This document shows positions 27,140 through 37,261 of a stretch of DNA of 64,000 nt, one piece after another. Both the position numbers and the translations under genes were made by a program. Origin of the DNA: Leishmania infantum JPCM5. Its lineage: Eukaryota; Euglenozoa; Kinetoplastea; Trypanosomatida; Trypanosomatidae. The notes under the pieces are model-generated. The model was not told the origin of the DNA and did not search any database. It saw only the letters and a list, made by a program, of their open reading frames with translations. Within the stretch, counting starts at the first letter, position 1. Every line of letters begins with the position of its first letter. The DNA lies in contig NC_009400.2 in the NCBI RefSeq assembly GCF_000002875.2, positions 217,621-281,620 of the forward strand. Direction: 5' to 3'.

Positions 27140-28795
27140 TTAGTGCCGTCGCTTCTTCTTCTGCGCCACGACCGTCGCCCCAACAGGGCCGGTGGGCTTC
27201 GTCTTCTGAGCGGCCTCCGGATCGCGACGGAGCAGCGCTGCCGCACGAGATGTGCCTCCTGGTGGTCGGTACGCCTGCGGCTTCGGCATCTCCTCCCCTG
27301 CAGCACGCGGCGAGGCTGCACGAGCCGGGTACTCGTCGGGAGCGTGCATCGCCACCCAGTGCGCCCCGTACAGCACCGGATATTTACACGTCAGCACCCG
27401 CGCCCCATTCAGCTTCGTCACGACGATCTTATTGTCCATCCGAAGCCGTGTGAAGACGGTGGAGCATAGAAAGTTGTAGCTGTCGGGGGCCCAGTTCTGA
27501 AAGCTGCACTTCTCGTTGAACTCGCCGGTGCAAGCTGCCGACGAAGCTACAGGAACGGTGGCGTTGGAACCAGCACCGGCGCCTGCCACCTGCGCCATCT
27601 GAGGACGGACGTAGAACTGGTAGTCACCAGCGAGGTTGCCGCTGCCGCCAAGGACGAACTGAGCACCGTTGGGAGCCCACGCGGCCATGTTACGCGGCGC
27701 GTCTCCGAAGGTCATCTGCGCCACACCGTTCTTGTTAAACAGAGTGCACTTGTTGCGTGGCATCTTGCCGTGAATGACCAGCAGCTCATCCAATGTGGGC
27801 GACCACTGGCAGTCGTGCACTGTCTCGCCCTCACCCTTCAGCTTGACGTCCATGATGCTGCGGTTCATGACGTCGATGATGTGCAGCTGCACGGTGCCGT
27901 AGTAGCTCTTCCCGCTCGGGTCCCGCTCGGACTTTACGAGGAGCGCCACGTAGTTGCCGGACGGGCTCCAGAAGAGGCTGGCTGCCTCGGCGCGGCCGAA
28001 GTTCACCTGGTACAGCGGGCCTTCACGGAGCTGCGGAAGGCGATAGACACAGAACGTGGCCTGGCGCTGCTTGTAGAATGGCTTGAAGAGTGCAAGCATC
28101 GGGCGGCCCTCAGCTGGCGCTGTCGCGTACTCGATCTCCTTGTCCTGGGCCAGCATCAGGTCCACCTTGCTCAGTGTCCCGTTGACGGCAGCTGCACCAT
28201 CATGATCGGCATCCGACTGCTGCTCGCTGTTGTCCTCGTTGGTGCCTTCCAACAGCACCGAGGACGACGCCGTGGAGGAGAGGTCGCCGTTCATGGCGTG
28301 CATGCAACCCTGCACCGGCCGTACCACGTATGCCTCGTCTGCCGTCCAGATCATGGCCGGCCAGCGGGCCTGCATGCCGCGACGAAGCAGCCTGCCTTTG
28401 GCGGTCTCAAAGACGCTCAGGTTGCCGTCGGGGGTACGCTTCTGATCCATCATCGCGTACGTGACGAGGTACGTGCCCTTCGGCGAGAAGGCCAGGCTCA
28501 CCGCGACGTGGGGCATGGAGACGGTGAAGAGCGTCTTAAAGCTGAACCGGCACGCGTCGTCCTCGGCCGCGGCGGTGTCCTCGATCACCTCCGTGTACGT
28601 CAGCGTGGTGGTTGTCGCGTGGGCGAAGCAGGTGGGCCGCGCCGGGTTGAAGGCAACCTCACACTCACGGTAGTCGCCGGTGTAGCGGTTCGCCTCGCCG
28701 TTGAGCTCCGTAAGACTCGCCGCCTTCTCGTTGTACACAGCAAGGACGAGCGAGTCGTCCTTGCGCAGGATCATGGGGAGGAGTGCGAGGGACAT
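27140..28795 (-). CDS. EIF2A: Translation initiation factor eIF2A
   Basis: 551 residues. The N-terminal part is a WD-type beta-propeller: SLAFSPKGTYLVTY, NLSVFETAKGRLLRR, MIWTADEAYVVRP. The second half carries the segments that define eIF2A: ASLFWSPSGNYVALLVKSE, SYYGTVQLHIIDVMNRS, VHDCQWSPTLDELLVIHGKM, FNKNGVAQMTFGDAPRN, AAWAPNGAQFVLGGSGNL, then a C-terminal tail rich in Lys, Arg and Ala ending KKKRRH. eIF2A can deliver initiator tRNA to the small ribosomal subunit without GTP and is used in alternative initiation (family knowledge); it is unrelated to eIF2 alpha. Length fits the family (about 550-600). A pyrimidine tract and AG just upstream support this start. Confidence 0.93.
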   Translation of the reverse strand: MSLALLPMILRKDDSLVLAVYNEKAASLTELNGEANRYTGDYRECEVAFNPARPTCFAHATTTTLTYTEVIEDTAAAEDDACRFSFKTLFTVSMPHVAVSLAFSPKGTYLVTYAMMDQKRTPDGNLSVFETAKGRLLRRGMQARWPAMIWTADEAYVVRPVQGCMHAMNGDLSSTASSSVLLEGTNEDNSEQQSDADHDGAAAVNGTLSKVDLMLAQDKEIEYATAPAEGRPMLALFKPFYKQRQATFCVYRLPQLREGPLYQVNFGRAEAASLFWSPSGNYVALLVKSERDPSGKSYYGTVQLHIIDVMNRSIMDVKLKGEGETVHDCQWSPTLDELLVIHGKMPRNKCTLFNKNGVAQMTFGDAPRNMAAWAPNGAQFVLGGSGNLAGDYQFYVRPQMAQVAGAGAGSNATVPVASSAACTGEFNEKCSFQNWAPDSYNFLCSTVFTRLRMDNKIVVTKLNGARVLTCKYPVLYGAHWVAMHAPDEYPARAASPRAAGEEMPKPQAYRPPGGTSRAAALLRRDPEAAQKTKPTGPVGATVVAQKKKRRH

Positions 28796-29605
28796 GGTGA
28801 AGGTGGCGCCGTGCTGTCTCTGAGCCAGTGAGGAGGAGGTTGAGCGAAAGGTAGGAGGGATGCACAGGGAGGTACAGGGAGAGAGAGAAGGGATGAGGCG
28901 GCGGCCCTTCTAATAAGGGCGTGGGTGAGCGCGCGTGTGGCGGTGGTGATGTGCGTGTGATGCGGGGGTAAGCAGGAAGCGATCACACCGGCGATCCGCG
29001 AGTTTCTTTGCTGCGATGATGCGTGCGACACCCAAGACGAGAGAGACGAAGCGAAAAGAAGGAGAGATGAGAGAGAAGGCCGCCACGGTGGGGCAGACAC
29101 AAACGAGCCCCGCGCACGTTCCCGATCCGCGGAGGAGGAGGGAAGGAGGGGAAAAGCATAGCGGAACGCATCCGCCAGCAGCAGCGGCGGCCCCCAGCAC
29201 CAGTGTGAGAGAGAGGAGCAAGAGACGAACGCTGAGGGAGGCAGGCAGGGTATGTGCGTTCTTGTCTTCCTTCCCCCGTCCGTCGCTCGGCGGCACCGTC
29301 TCCCAAGCTCGTCCCACTCACACCCTCCTCCTTCCCCGACAGGGCACACGCACACGCGCACACACCTGAATCTCCTCTCTTCACCCCTCTCCCCTCCCTC
29401 AGATCTCTTACGACGGCAATGCCCATCCATCAGCCTCCCGCAGTATCACTCGTTCCTTTATGGAGAAGAAAAGCGTGCAAGCCAAACAGCGCCCATCACC
29501 GGCCGCCGCCGACGGGGCTGCCGTCGACAGCGCCGCTACGATGCACAGAAAAGATGTAAAGGAACAGGGGCCGAAGGGGCACAAGCGCGGTGTTCGCAGG
29601 GCCTC
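28796..29605. other. Spacer between the LysM gene and eIF2A
   Basis: 810 bases containing purine-rich sequence on the plus strand near 28830-28900 and 29130-29150. No gene recognised. Confidence 0.6.
28820..28860 (-). promoter_or_regulatory. Probable trans-splice acceptor for eIF2A
   Basis: A minus-strand pyrimidine tract (about 28860 to 28828) precedes the first AG at 28821-28820. The 5' UTR would be only about 24 bases. Pattern-based. Confidence 0.45.
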
Positions 29606-32155
29606 TTACAGCGGTCGCAGCGGTGTTGGCGAATTGTCTAAAGCGCCGGACGGGGAGTATCCGCCCGGCGTGTGATTCCCAAGCCTGGGTCGCGGCCTCC
29701 GCAGCAGCTCAGAGTCCGCCTCGCGCACGAAGTTGTTCGTCTCCTCGCCATCTTCCTCGTCCTCGCTCGACATGGGCAGGACAATGGGCAGGTCTGGCGG
29801 GAGCGGCTCACTTGGCCGGTACTTCTTCAGGTACGGGTTCCACTCGATGATAGTGGAGACCGTTAGGTTGTACGCTGCGGCGATGCCCTCGAGCGTGTCG
29901 TAGTCCTCCCCGCCCGCCAGCTGCGACCCCTCGAGGGGGTCGTCCAACTCACTCCACTCCTGCAGCCGTTGCTGTGGCGGCTCCAGAATAGACGGAGCAG
30001 CCAGCGACGGCGGGGACGGCGATGCGTCCATCTCAACTCCTGGCTTCTGCCGCAGCTGCTGTGAGGACTCGACTGCGCGGCGAGGCGGAGCCGTGAAGAG
30101 GCGAGGCGGAGCGGTGGAGAGGCGAGCTCCGGCGCAGGCGCTCTGCTGGAAGCGGCTGAGGTTCGGTGGGGGACTGCTGACGTGACATCCTAGCATGGCC
30201 GGCGGACGCATAGAGGGGGTCCTCTCCTCCTCGTCCTCCATGTAGTCTTCTGTGTCGCTCCTTGGTGGCTCACTCGCCTCAGCCTCGATCCCCGAGTGGC
30301 CTCCAGGGAAGGAGCACGAGGCGCTGGCAGGGCTGCCCTCCATGTCGGAGCGGCCGGTGCTCGAAAAGGCTTTGTCAGCCGTGCGCTGCGGGCCACGACA
30401 GCCTCGGTGCTGAACGGGGGTCAGGAAGTCACTCGGACTGTGGATGTCGCCACTGTTCACCGCGGCCTTCGATGCTGTGGTGGCTGATGGTGGGCACTGT
30501 TCCTTCGCCACCGGCGAGCACGACGAAGTGTCCGACGGGGCAGCGAGGGACGGTGACAACGCCGATGCTCGCTGGCGATGCTGCATTGGTGAGAGCCACT
30601 GGTGCCGGGGCACCTCTGCGCCACACAGCTCTCCCTCCCCCGCCGCGCCGCCGGCGCGCATGCGGCTGTGGGCGCTGTTGCTCCGTCCATCCGCCCCGAG
30701 CGAAGAGGGCGGCGAGACGGCCGAGAGCGATGCGCTTGTCTCCCGCGCCGGCGACGGCAGCGCCAACGCCCGTGCTCCTCCCTTCGCCTCCCGAGGCGGC
30801 ACTGCAGACACTGCTGCAGCAGACCCGGCAGTGCGCCTTCTCGGCTCCCTCCCATCACTCTCACCATCTGCCAGGGACGAGGGCGGTCTAATCTGGGAAG
30901 CTGTGGAGCTCGCGCCAGGCGGCGCCATCGGACCGATGTCAGAGTGGCGCCCTTTCGACGTGACAGCAGAGACCGTCGGCATCCCCCCGATTGGGCTGCA
31001 AGGAGAGAAACGGGAGTGGCCACGCGTGCAGAGCTCTTGTACACTGGTGACGGAGCTGCCGTCATCAATGAAGTCTTGCCGAGGAAAGCTGTCGTGCCAC
31101 GGCGTCGCCCCCGCGGCCGCTGCTGCTGGCAAAGTGGCCGCACCCGGGAACAGCGGGGGCGGCGCTAGGGAAGGCACAGGCGGTGACGGAGTAGAGTCTT
31201 TGGGGGCGCTGCAGCTGCAGCGGGCCTTGCCGTTCGCACTCGCATCGCTCTTCGGAGTTGGTGACGACTCCATCACGTCCTCCTTCAAGTCGATCAGATA
31301 GTACCTGTCTGGCGGGGAGCATGAGTTGCTGCACACCGACATCATGACTGGTTCCGGGGCGCAGGAGGGCGGAGCGGCGTTGGCGCAACTGTTCGGCATC
31401 GACAGCTCCGGAACTTGAGGAGACCGGCTCGAGCCACGTCCGCTGTCCGCAGTCCAGGCGCTGTATCGCCCTTGGCTCGCGCCGCCTTCGCTGCCACAGG
31501 GAAAGACGCCGCTGCAGACTCCAGTGATGGAGGTGCCTGCACCACCAGCAGTCCTGCTCGAGCAACTGCTCCGAGTGCTACTGGCTGCGGAGTTGTGCCG
31601 GCGAGCTGCAACGCCGTGGCCATGCCCTGCGTCAGTCCCCTGCGTCTTCGCCGAGGTATGGCCGCTCACCGCGACTCCCGACGACCCTGTAGAGCCGGCA
31701 ACTAGCCTTAAGCGCGACGCCGGCGTCGACGTCGACGACGGTCGCGGCGGCGAGACCGGGGACGCCGCAGGTCGCACCTTGAGGTACGTATCGGGCGGCA
31801 GCACGTCGTCCTCGCGAAGCGCGAACGGTAGTTGCGGGTTCCACTGGCGGATGTCAGCGATAGACACCTTAAACAGTTCAGCGACGCTGCCAAGCGTCTG
31901 CTGTTGAGCTGAGGCACCACACTGCAGACTTGGTGCGCCACTGCCGCCACTCGGACGTTGCTGCAGCAACTGCTCTCGTTGCACAGCGGTGGCCCAGTGA
32001 GCCAGCGCCGTTGCGCGGGCAAGCGCTACCTGCAGTTCCGAAACCGCCTCGTCGGGAAGGGTTGTTGGCTGTTCATGGCGATGGCAGCTGTGATCCACAT
32101 CCAGTGGCTGTAGCGCTGCGTACAGCAGCTCAACCTGCCTCTTAAGTCCCTCCAT
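29606..32155 (-). CDS. Protein with a LysM domain at each end and a disordered middle
   Basis: 849 residues. A short helical N-terminus (EGLKRQVELLYAALQPLDVD) is followed at 84-128 by a LysM-type fold: QQTLGSVAELFKVSIADIRQ, WNPQLP and LPPDTYLKVR. A second copy lies near the C-terminus, 751-794: DYDTLEGIAAAYNLTVSTII, EWNPYLKKY and PPDLPIVLP. The sequence between (about 620 residues) is rich in Ser, Pro and Ala, with no fold visible. After the second LysM comes an acidic patch (SSEDEEDGEE). In bacteria LysM binds peptidoglycan or chitin; in eukaryotic intracellular proteins (for example the OXR1/TLDc and LYSMD families) the ligand is unclear. No signal peptide is visible, so binding an external glycan is unlikely. 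The start is the first ATG, immediately before the helical segment. Confidence 0.8.
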   Translation of the reverse strand: MEGLKRQVELLYAALQPLDVDHSCHRHEQPTTLPDEAVSELQVALARATALAHWATAVQREQLLQQRPSGGSGAPSLQCGASAQQQTLGSVAELFKVSIADIRQWNPQLPFALREDDVLPPDTYLKVRPAASPVSPPRPSSTSTPASRLRLVAGSTGSSGVAVSGHTSAKTQGTDAGHGHGVAARRHNSAASSTRSSCSSRTAGGAGTSITGVCSGVFPCGSEGGASQGRYSAWTADSGRGSSRSPQVPELSMPNSCANAAPPSCAPEPVMMSVCSNSCSPPDRYYLIDLKEDVMESSPTPKSDASANGKARCSCSAPKDSTPSPPVPSLAPPPLFPGAATLPAAAAAGATPWHDSFPRQDFIDDGSSVTSVQELCTRGHSRFSPCSPIGGMPTVSAVTSKGRHSDIGPMAPPGASSTASQIRPPSSLADGESDGREPRRRTAGSAAAVSAVPPREAKGGARALALPSPARETSASLSAVSPPSSLGADGRSNSAHSRMRAGGAAGEGELCGAEVPRHQWLSPMQHRQRASALSPSLAAPSDTSSCSPVAKEQCPPSATTASKAAVNSGDIHSPSDFLTPVQHRGCRGPQRTADKAFSSTGRSDMEGSPASASCSFPGGHSGIEAEASEPPRSDTEDYMEDEEERTPSMRPPAMLGCHVSSPPPNLSRFQQSACAGARLSTAPPRLFTAPPRRAVESSQQLRQKPGVEMDASPSPPSLAAPSILEPPQQRLQEWSELDDPLEGSQLAGGEDYDTLEGIAAAYNLTVSTIIEWNPYLKKYRPSEPLPPDLPIVLPMSSEDEEDGEETNNFVREADSELLRRPRPRLGNHTPGGYSPSGALDNSPTPLRPL

Positions 32156-33611
32156 TGCTCGGCCGGCACACCTTTCCCTGCTGTTGTAAGGCGGCAGAGA
32201 GAAGCTACGGAAGGAGGAAGGACACGAGATGGTTAGGGAGGGGAGGGGATGTGCGTATACACCTACACGTCTGCGTACGTGCCTTGTGCCGATTTAACCT
32301 CAACTGAAGGGAGTGTAAACTATCTATGATGGATGTGCGTGCTAGAGCTGATGCGCAGGTGGGTACGAGTACACCTGAGGTGCCTGTGATGGCGCGTAGA
32401 GGCCGGCGGCTCGAAGCGCACGTGTCTCGAGGTCACGGACGCACGCACACCAGCAGAGAGAGAGAGACGGAGGCGTACTTGGGGGGGGGGGGGCGTGTTC
32501 CGTGAACGTTGGATGAGGCAACTCGCTTACAAAACCGCCACTGGCCTTTGCTTGCCTGTATGTGTGCGTGAGTGTGGATGTTCTCCTGCTATTCTCATCG
32601 TTGGCGTCCGCACAAGGTGACGTTCTGGAACGCACACCAGAGCAGCGCATGGCCACACGCGTGTGTTCGTGTTGACGAATGAGCGGATTCACCCGCGCCC
32701 ACGGCGGATACGCGCGGCACGCGAACACGGCACAAAACGCGATCGCATGCGCACGCCGATAAGCCCGCAAAGACGGCGATGAAAAGGCGGTGGAGTGGCA
32801 AGTGCGGAGGGAATGTGAGAGAGATGGAGCGCATGGCACGAGCACCCATACGCAGAGACAGGCGCGGACCTCTTCTTTGCACAGGGATGAGCGAGCGCGC
32901 GTCCCTCCCTGTGTCGCAGTGCACAGAGCATGAGCAGATGCGAGGAGACCGTGGGTGGGCGGGTGGGTCAGCAGGTGACGAATGCCTCGCCCACGATCCT
33001 TGGCGCCTAGCACTCCCTCCGCAGCGCAACGGGTCAGAAAAGCTGGAGAGCGAGAGTGCGTCATGTGATGGAGGCGGCAGTGGGCATCCGTAGAGGGTGC
33101 CGTGTTCGGTGATCCTCAGTTTCTCTTTCCTTGGCTCCTGGTCGACTTGGCGGTAGAGCGTGCGCTGCCTCGAGCAGGCCGCCCATTGCACCCCAGGCGT
33201 CGTCATCCACCGAAGTGGGGAGAGAGCATTCTCTGTGCCTTGATCAACGTCAGCTGTCGCCTCTTCTTCATCCCTCATCACCACCACTCACAATCTCACT
33301 TGCCTTAACGTCCGTGATGGGCATGTTCTCTCGCATAGAGAAAGGGAGAGAGACGCACGCCGGTGTGGTGGACGGGAAAAAAGGAGGAAGAGGAGGACAC
33401 CCCTCCCCGCCCCGGCAGCGTGTGCGCAGGCAGAGGATACGCGTGTGAACGATGCATGTGGCGTCGATCGCGCTGCAGTCGTCAACACTTCACCGGAGAG
33501 GAGAGGAGAACAAGGGGGCACGATCAGGAGTCGAAAAAGGAGGCGGACGCTCCGCACGCGTCCCTCACCCGCCCTAACCGCGTTGCCTGCTCCCTCCGTC
33601 TTGAGGTGCCT
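32156..33611. other. Spacer between the disordered unknown gene and the LysM gene
   Basis: 1.46 kb of UTR-type sequence, including a 13-base G run at 32481-32493. The frames of about 200 codons on the minus strand (32342-33287) translate into His/Pro/Ser/Cys-rich strings with no conserved motif, and I do not call them. Confidence 0.55.
32481..32493. repeat. Poly-G run (13 bases)
   Basis: G13 on the plus strand, C13 in the transcribed sense, in the 5' flank of the LysM gene. Confidence 0.9.
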
Positions 33612-36600
33612 TTAGAGCCCGCGTCGCGTGGCGTGCTCGGCAGCCGTCTTCTGCAGCTTTCCAATCGCAGCCAGCAGCTGGTCATGTCGGCGAATATCGC
33701 GCTCCAGTTGCTCGCGCGCGCACACAAGCTCTGCAGCCATGGACAAAGAAGGAGGAGGCACGTGGAGGAGGGAGGAAGCGTGCGGGTACGGCGTGAGCGC
33801 CTCGGGCACGGCGGTGGGGGAGGAAGCTGGCAAGTTGCTGTGACGCTGGTGCTCAAGAGTCGCATCGATCGACCACGGGGACGCGCTGCTGGCTGCATAT
33901 CCGCGGCCCTGCGGCGCCCCACCTCTCGTCACGCCTCTCCACGCGGAGGCGTCGCTCGCGTCGAAGGACGGCGCACCATGGAAGGCTGAAGCAGCGGCAG
34001 GAAAAGTGTAGTCGGCGCTGGTGCCGTATGGCGGAGCTTTACCTGACGGGAGTGAGGCTGGAAAAGCCTGACTCGGCCAGGCGGCACGCGAGTCATGGCG
34101 TGTGCTCAGCGGCTGGTACCCAGGCACACCCACAAATAGAGGTGGCTTCGCTGGCGCGGTGTGCAAGGGAGAAGCCATAGGGCTGGAAAAGCCCGTTGGC
34201 GGCGACGGCGCGCCGCCTGCGGGCTGCACTGGTTGTCGGGCATGCGACGGCAGCGGTGGCGTCGGAAAGCGTGAATCGAAGTTCGCCGCCCCTACCGAGG
34301 AGACGTGCGAGCTGGTAGCCAGGCGTGGCGGGGCGTACGGATGGTACAGCTGGAGGCCCGGTGAAGAAGCATCTCCTGCCGCTGCTGCTGGGGTGGCACT
34401 TGGTGATGCACACTGCGGTGTCTGCGCAACCATAGACGCTGGCGTTGTGGGGTAGCTTGGCAGCGCTGGAGGTGACGCCCTGCCGTGCACAGCATTCTCA
34501 GTGAGATGCGCTGCTGCAGTGCAGGCATCCCCTTCACACTCACCGTGCCCACCCCCAGGTGTGACACCTGCTCCTTCGTCCGCCGTGGTGGACGTATGCG
34601 TGCTCATCAGCAGCTCTACCTGACGTGAGGTGGACCCAGTGCCGAGTGTCAGCGGTGACCGCCCTGCCGCCACCGACGAAGGCCGCGGTGGCAGTGGCGC
34701 GACGGACGTGTCGCTGGCCCACGTCACCTCTCCTTCTAGCCGCTGTTGTGGCTGTTGCAGCTTCTGCTGCTGTTGGAGGAGGGCAAGGCAACGCTGTCGC
34801 CACGCGTCCGCCTCACAACGCAGCGCTTCGATGCACTCCAGAGAGTCGTGTACAGGGGCCACCGCATCACTCACGGTAGCACTACCGCCGGGGCCGCCGT
34901 CATCGGCCTTGGTGCGCATGGTACCGTTGTTGGTGGTGTGAGCGACCGCCTGTGGTGTCGCTACAGCGTGTTCGTCGCTTGCGGCATGAGGTGCATCCGC
35001 GGAACCTCGCGCGCTGCCACGCGGTGTTGCATCAACTCGTGACAACTGACGCTCTCCGCCACCTGCATCACCCTCCACGGTCTGCGCGTGGTGCCGCTGA
35101 CGATGGCAATGCCGAGATCGGTCTTGCTCCCAGCTAATGTACTCGATCATCTCGTGGATATCGGCCAGATCGGCATCCCGCCGCGTCGTCTCGTCCGTGT
35201 ACCGGTCCAGTAAATCGTAGTAGCGCCTCTGCCAAACAAGCGCCTTTACCTTCTTCGATGATGCGCCCCGCATCTGGTCCAGCGCAGGCAACGCGGCTGG
35301 CGGAGGCGGCAAGCTGGAAAAGGAGACGCGGTGTCTTTCCTGTGTGGCAGTGCTTTTAGCGCGGCGATGTCGCCTCGACTCGGTCGCTGAGGAGCGTGGG
35401 CAGTGGCAGGCCAGAGAAATGGACGCAGCGTGCGCTGCGGCACATGCATCTCCATCTCCTCTCTCTGCCGTCAACGTGATATCGTGGCTGCTGCGCGCGC
35501 TGTGATAGCGGCGCATCCGCGAGCGACTCTGTGTTCGGCGGCGCTCGGCACTGCCTCTGCGGCGCTGCATCTCCGGCTTACGCGGCAAATCTGCGGCGGT
35601 GTCGCGACAGTTGGCGGGGGCCGAAGAGTGCGGCCGCTGTCTTGGCCTCTCTAGTGCCGAGTGCGTTCGGCGAGACCCATACGGTCTTCGTGATGCTCGG
35701 CGCCGCCGGTGTCTCGGGGGTGTGGTCGAGCAGGCCCCGTTCGACGCACACCGCGATGACGGAGAACGAGACACACAACGCGCTGGCAGCTCGGCGATGG
35801 AGCTGGCTGGACTGGTGGACGGCAGGCTGCTGGTGGTTGCAGATGCGGTGGTCGATGCTGTGGCGGGCGCCGACGGCGTTGTCGAGGGGCAGCGGTGTGG
35901 AGAGCGAGGAGAGAGGGAGTCGCGCGACCGAGACCGAGGAAAGGCTGCAAAGACCCGCCTCGTCCTATTTGCCGCCTTTGCGGAGGCGCGGGCTGCCGTG
36001 CGCGTCCACTCCCCACCTCGCGCGTTGGCGGTGCGCTGCCGCCTCTCGCTCGTCGCCATCCTTTGATTGGGGTGATGAAGAGGTGTCGCCTGCTCAGCTG
36101 CGGCGGCGGCATCGGCCTCACCACTCGTGGCAAGGCGTTCGCCAGCCGCCTGCGATGCGGCTGTGGTGCCTTGCTGCGTGGGAACGCCGCTCACGACGGA
36201 GTCGCCTGTTGCTGCGGTTTTCATGGAGGAGAAGGACTCCATCTGATGGACGCGCTGCTGCAGTTGCCGGGTCATGTAGCGGGACTCGGCAAGGTGGCGT
36301 ACGAGTTCAGCAACGTCGCGAACACCGATACGGGAGATGTTGCCAGAGGCGGCCGAGTGGACAGAGAGCACGGTGGTTTCCGGTGGCAGAGAAAGGGACG
36401 GAGCGACAGTCGGCGGCGGCGTAAGAGCTGATGCAGCAGGCGCGCCGCCCTGGCGGGGGATGCCAAGAGGCTGCATCCTCGCTGAAGGATGGAGATGCTG
36501 TGGTGTTAGGGCAGCACTGGGCAACGACGACGATGTGAAAGCCGCATACGCGGCAGACTTTGGCAAACCAGCGCCAGCGGAGGAGCACCGAGGCGGTTGG

Positions 36601-36641
36601 GGTGGAGGCTGTGGTTTCCTGCAGTATTGCCGCGACTGCAT
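33612..36641 (-). CDS. Large, mostly disordered unknown protein
   Basis: 1,009 residues, family not recognised. Much of it is Ser/Pro/Ala/Arg-rich, but islands look folded: an N-terminal helix (RIGVRDVAELVRHLAESRYM, then TRQLQQRVHQMES); a central block with SSKKVKALVWQRRYYDLLDR, then RDADLADIHEMIEYISWEQD; a helix SLECIEALRCEADAWRQRCL followed by a Gln-rich run; and a C-terminal coiled coil (AELVCAREQLERDIRRHDQL). The region around 270-420 is very rich in Arg and Ser. There is no transmembrane segment or catalytic motif. The pattern is that of trypanosomatid cytoskeletal or scaffold proteins, but this is a guess. The start at 36641 is the ATG that begins QSRQYCRKP; 26 further codons upstream are repeat-like (VCVCVY). 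Confidence 0.75.
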   Translation of the reverse strand: MQSRQYCRKPQPPPQPPRCSSAGAGLPKSAAYAAFTSSSLPSAALTPQHLHPSARMQPLGIPRQGGAPAASALTPPPTVAPSLSLPPETTVLSVHSAASGNISRIGVRDVAELVRHLAESRYMTRQLQQRVHQMESFSSMKTAATGDSVVSGVPTQQGTTAASQAAGERLATSGEADAAAAAEQATPLHHPNQRMATSERRQRTANARGGEWTRTAARASAKAANRTRRVFAAFPRSRSRDSLSPRSPHRCPSTTPSAPATASTTASATTSSLPSTSPASSIAELPARCVSRSPSSRCASNGACSTTPPRHRRRRASRRPYGSRRTHSALERPRQRPHSSAPANCRDTAADLPRKPEMQRRRGSAERRRTQSRSRMRRYHSARSSHDITLTAERGDGDACAAAHAASISLACHCPRSSATESRRHRRAKSTATQERHRVSFSSLPPPPAALPALDQMRGASSKKVKALVWQRRYYDLLDRYTDETTRRDADLADIHEMIEYISWEQDRSRHCHRQRHHAQTVEGDAGGGERQLSRVDATPRGSARGSADAPHAASDEHAVATPQAVAHTTNNGTMRTKADDGGPGGSATVSDAVAPVHDSLECIEALRCEADAWRQRCLALLQQQQKLQQPQQRLEGEVTWASDTSVAPLPPRPSSVAAGRSPLTLGTGSTSRQVELLMSTHTSTTADEGAGVTPGGGHGECEGDACTAAAHLTENAVHGRASPPALPSYPTTPASMVAQTPQCASPSATPAAAAGDASSPGLQLYHPYAPPRLATSSHVSSVGAANFDSRFPTPPLPSHARQPVQPAGGAPSPPTGFSSPMASPLHTAPAKPPLFVGVPGYQPLSTRHDSRAAWPSQAFPASLPSGKAPPYGTSADYTFPAAASAFHGAPSFDASDASAWRGVTRGGAPQGRGYAASSASPWSIDATLEHQRHSNLPASSPTAVPEALTPYPHASSLLHVPPPSLSMAAELVCAREQLERDIRRHDQLLAAIGKLQKTAAEHATRRGL

Positions 36642-37261
36642 GGTGACGGAGGACAGGAAGAAAAAGGTAGGATACACACACACACACACACATGCATATG
36701 CACATGCACGCACAGGCACACACAGAAAAGGTTAGCAGGAGACATAGGAGGGAAGGGAGGGGTGGGGGAGGCGCGGTGAGCATGGATGATGAAGCAGGTC
36801 ATGCATGGAGCAAAGGTTCACGCATCTGGCACGCACACACAAGAATACCTCTCTCAGGCGCTGTGCGCAGTGAGGTGGGACGGGACGGGCAACAGTGCCG
36901 GGGCGGGCGAGCGAGAGGGTTGAGGGACACGAGAGAGGGCACAGCACGTACTCTCGCATGCCACATGGGAGCTCCGTCCCCGTGGGTGCGGTCGCTAGTA
37001 AAGGAAGCCGAAGAGGCAATGAAAAGCTTCCGTGGGCAGGCAGCAATGCGCGCGAAGGATGCAGTCACTTCTCGGTCGTCCGCCTCCTTCGACTGCGCAC
37101 ACGGGATACGCTGCAGCGGAAAGCAGGGTGGTGGCGGACATGCGTGAATGCCCTTGCTATTCATCTATCTATCCGTGTGCAGGTGTGTGCACTGGAGTGT
37201 GTGCGAGGGGCGAGCCCCCTCGCTGTCCCACACTTCGTAGGCATCGAAGGGTGAACCGTGT
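36642..37261. other. Spacer between the LRR gene and the disordered unknown gene
   Basis: 620 bases with a CA run near 36675-36692. No gene recognised. Confidence 0.65.

Noticed and set aside
27770..28831. 353-codon plus-strand open frame
   Set aside because: Antisense shadow of eIF2A, which has clear family motifs on the minus strand.
32342..33287. Minus-strand frames of 230-240 codons
   Set aside because: Translations look like UTR (His, Ser, Cys, Pro strings) and no motif or helix pattern is visible.
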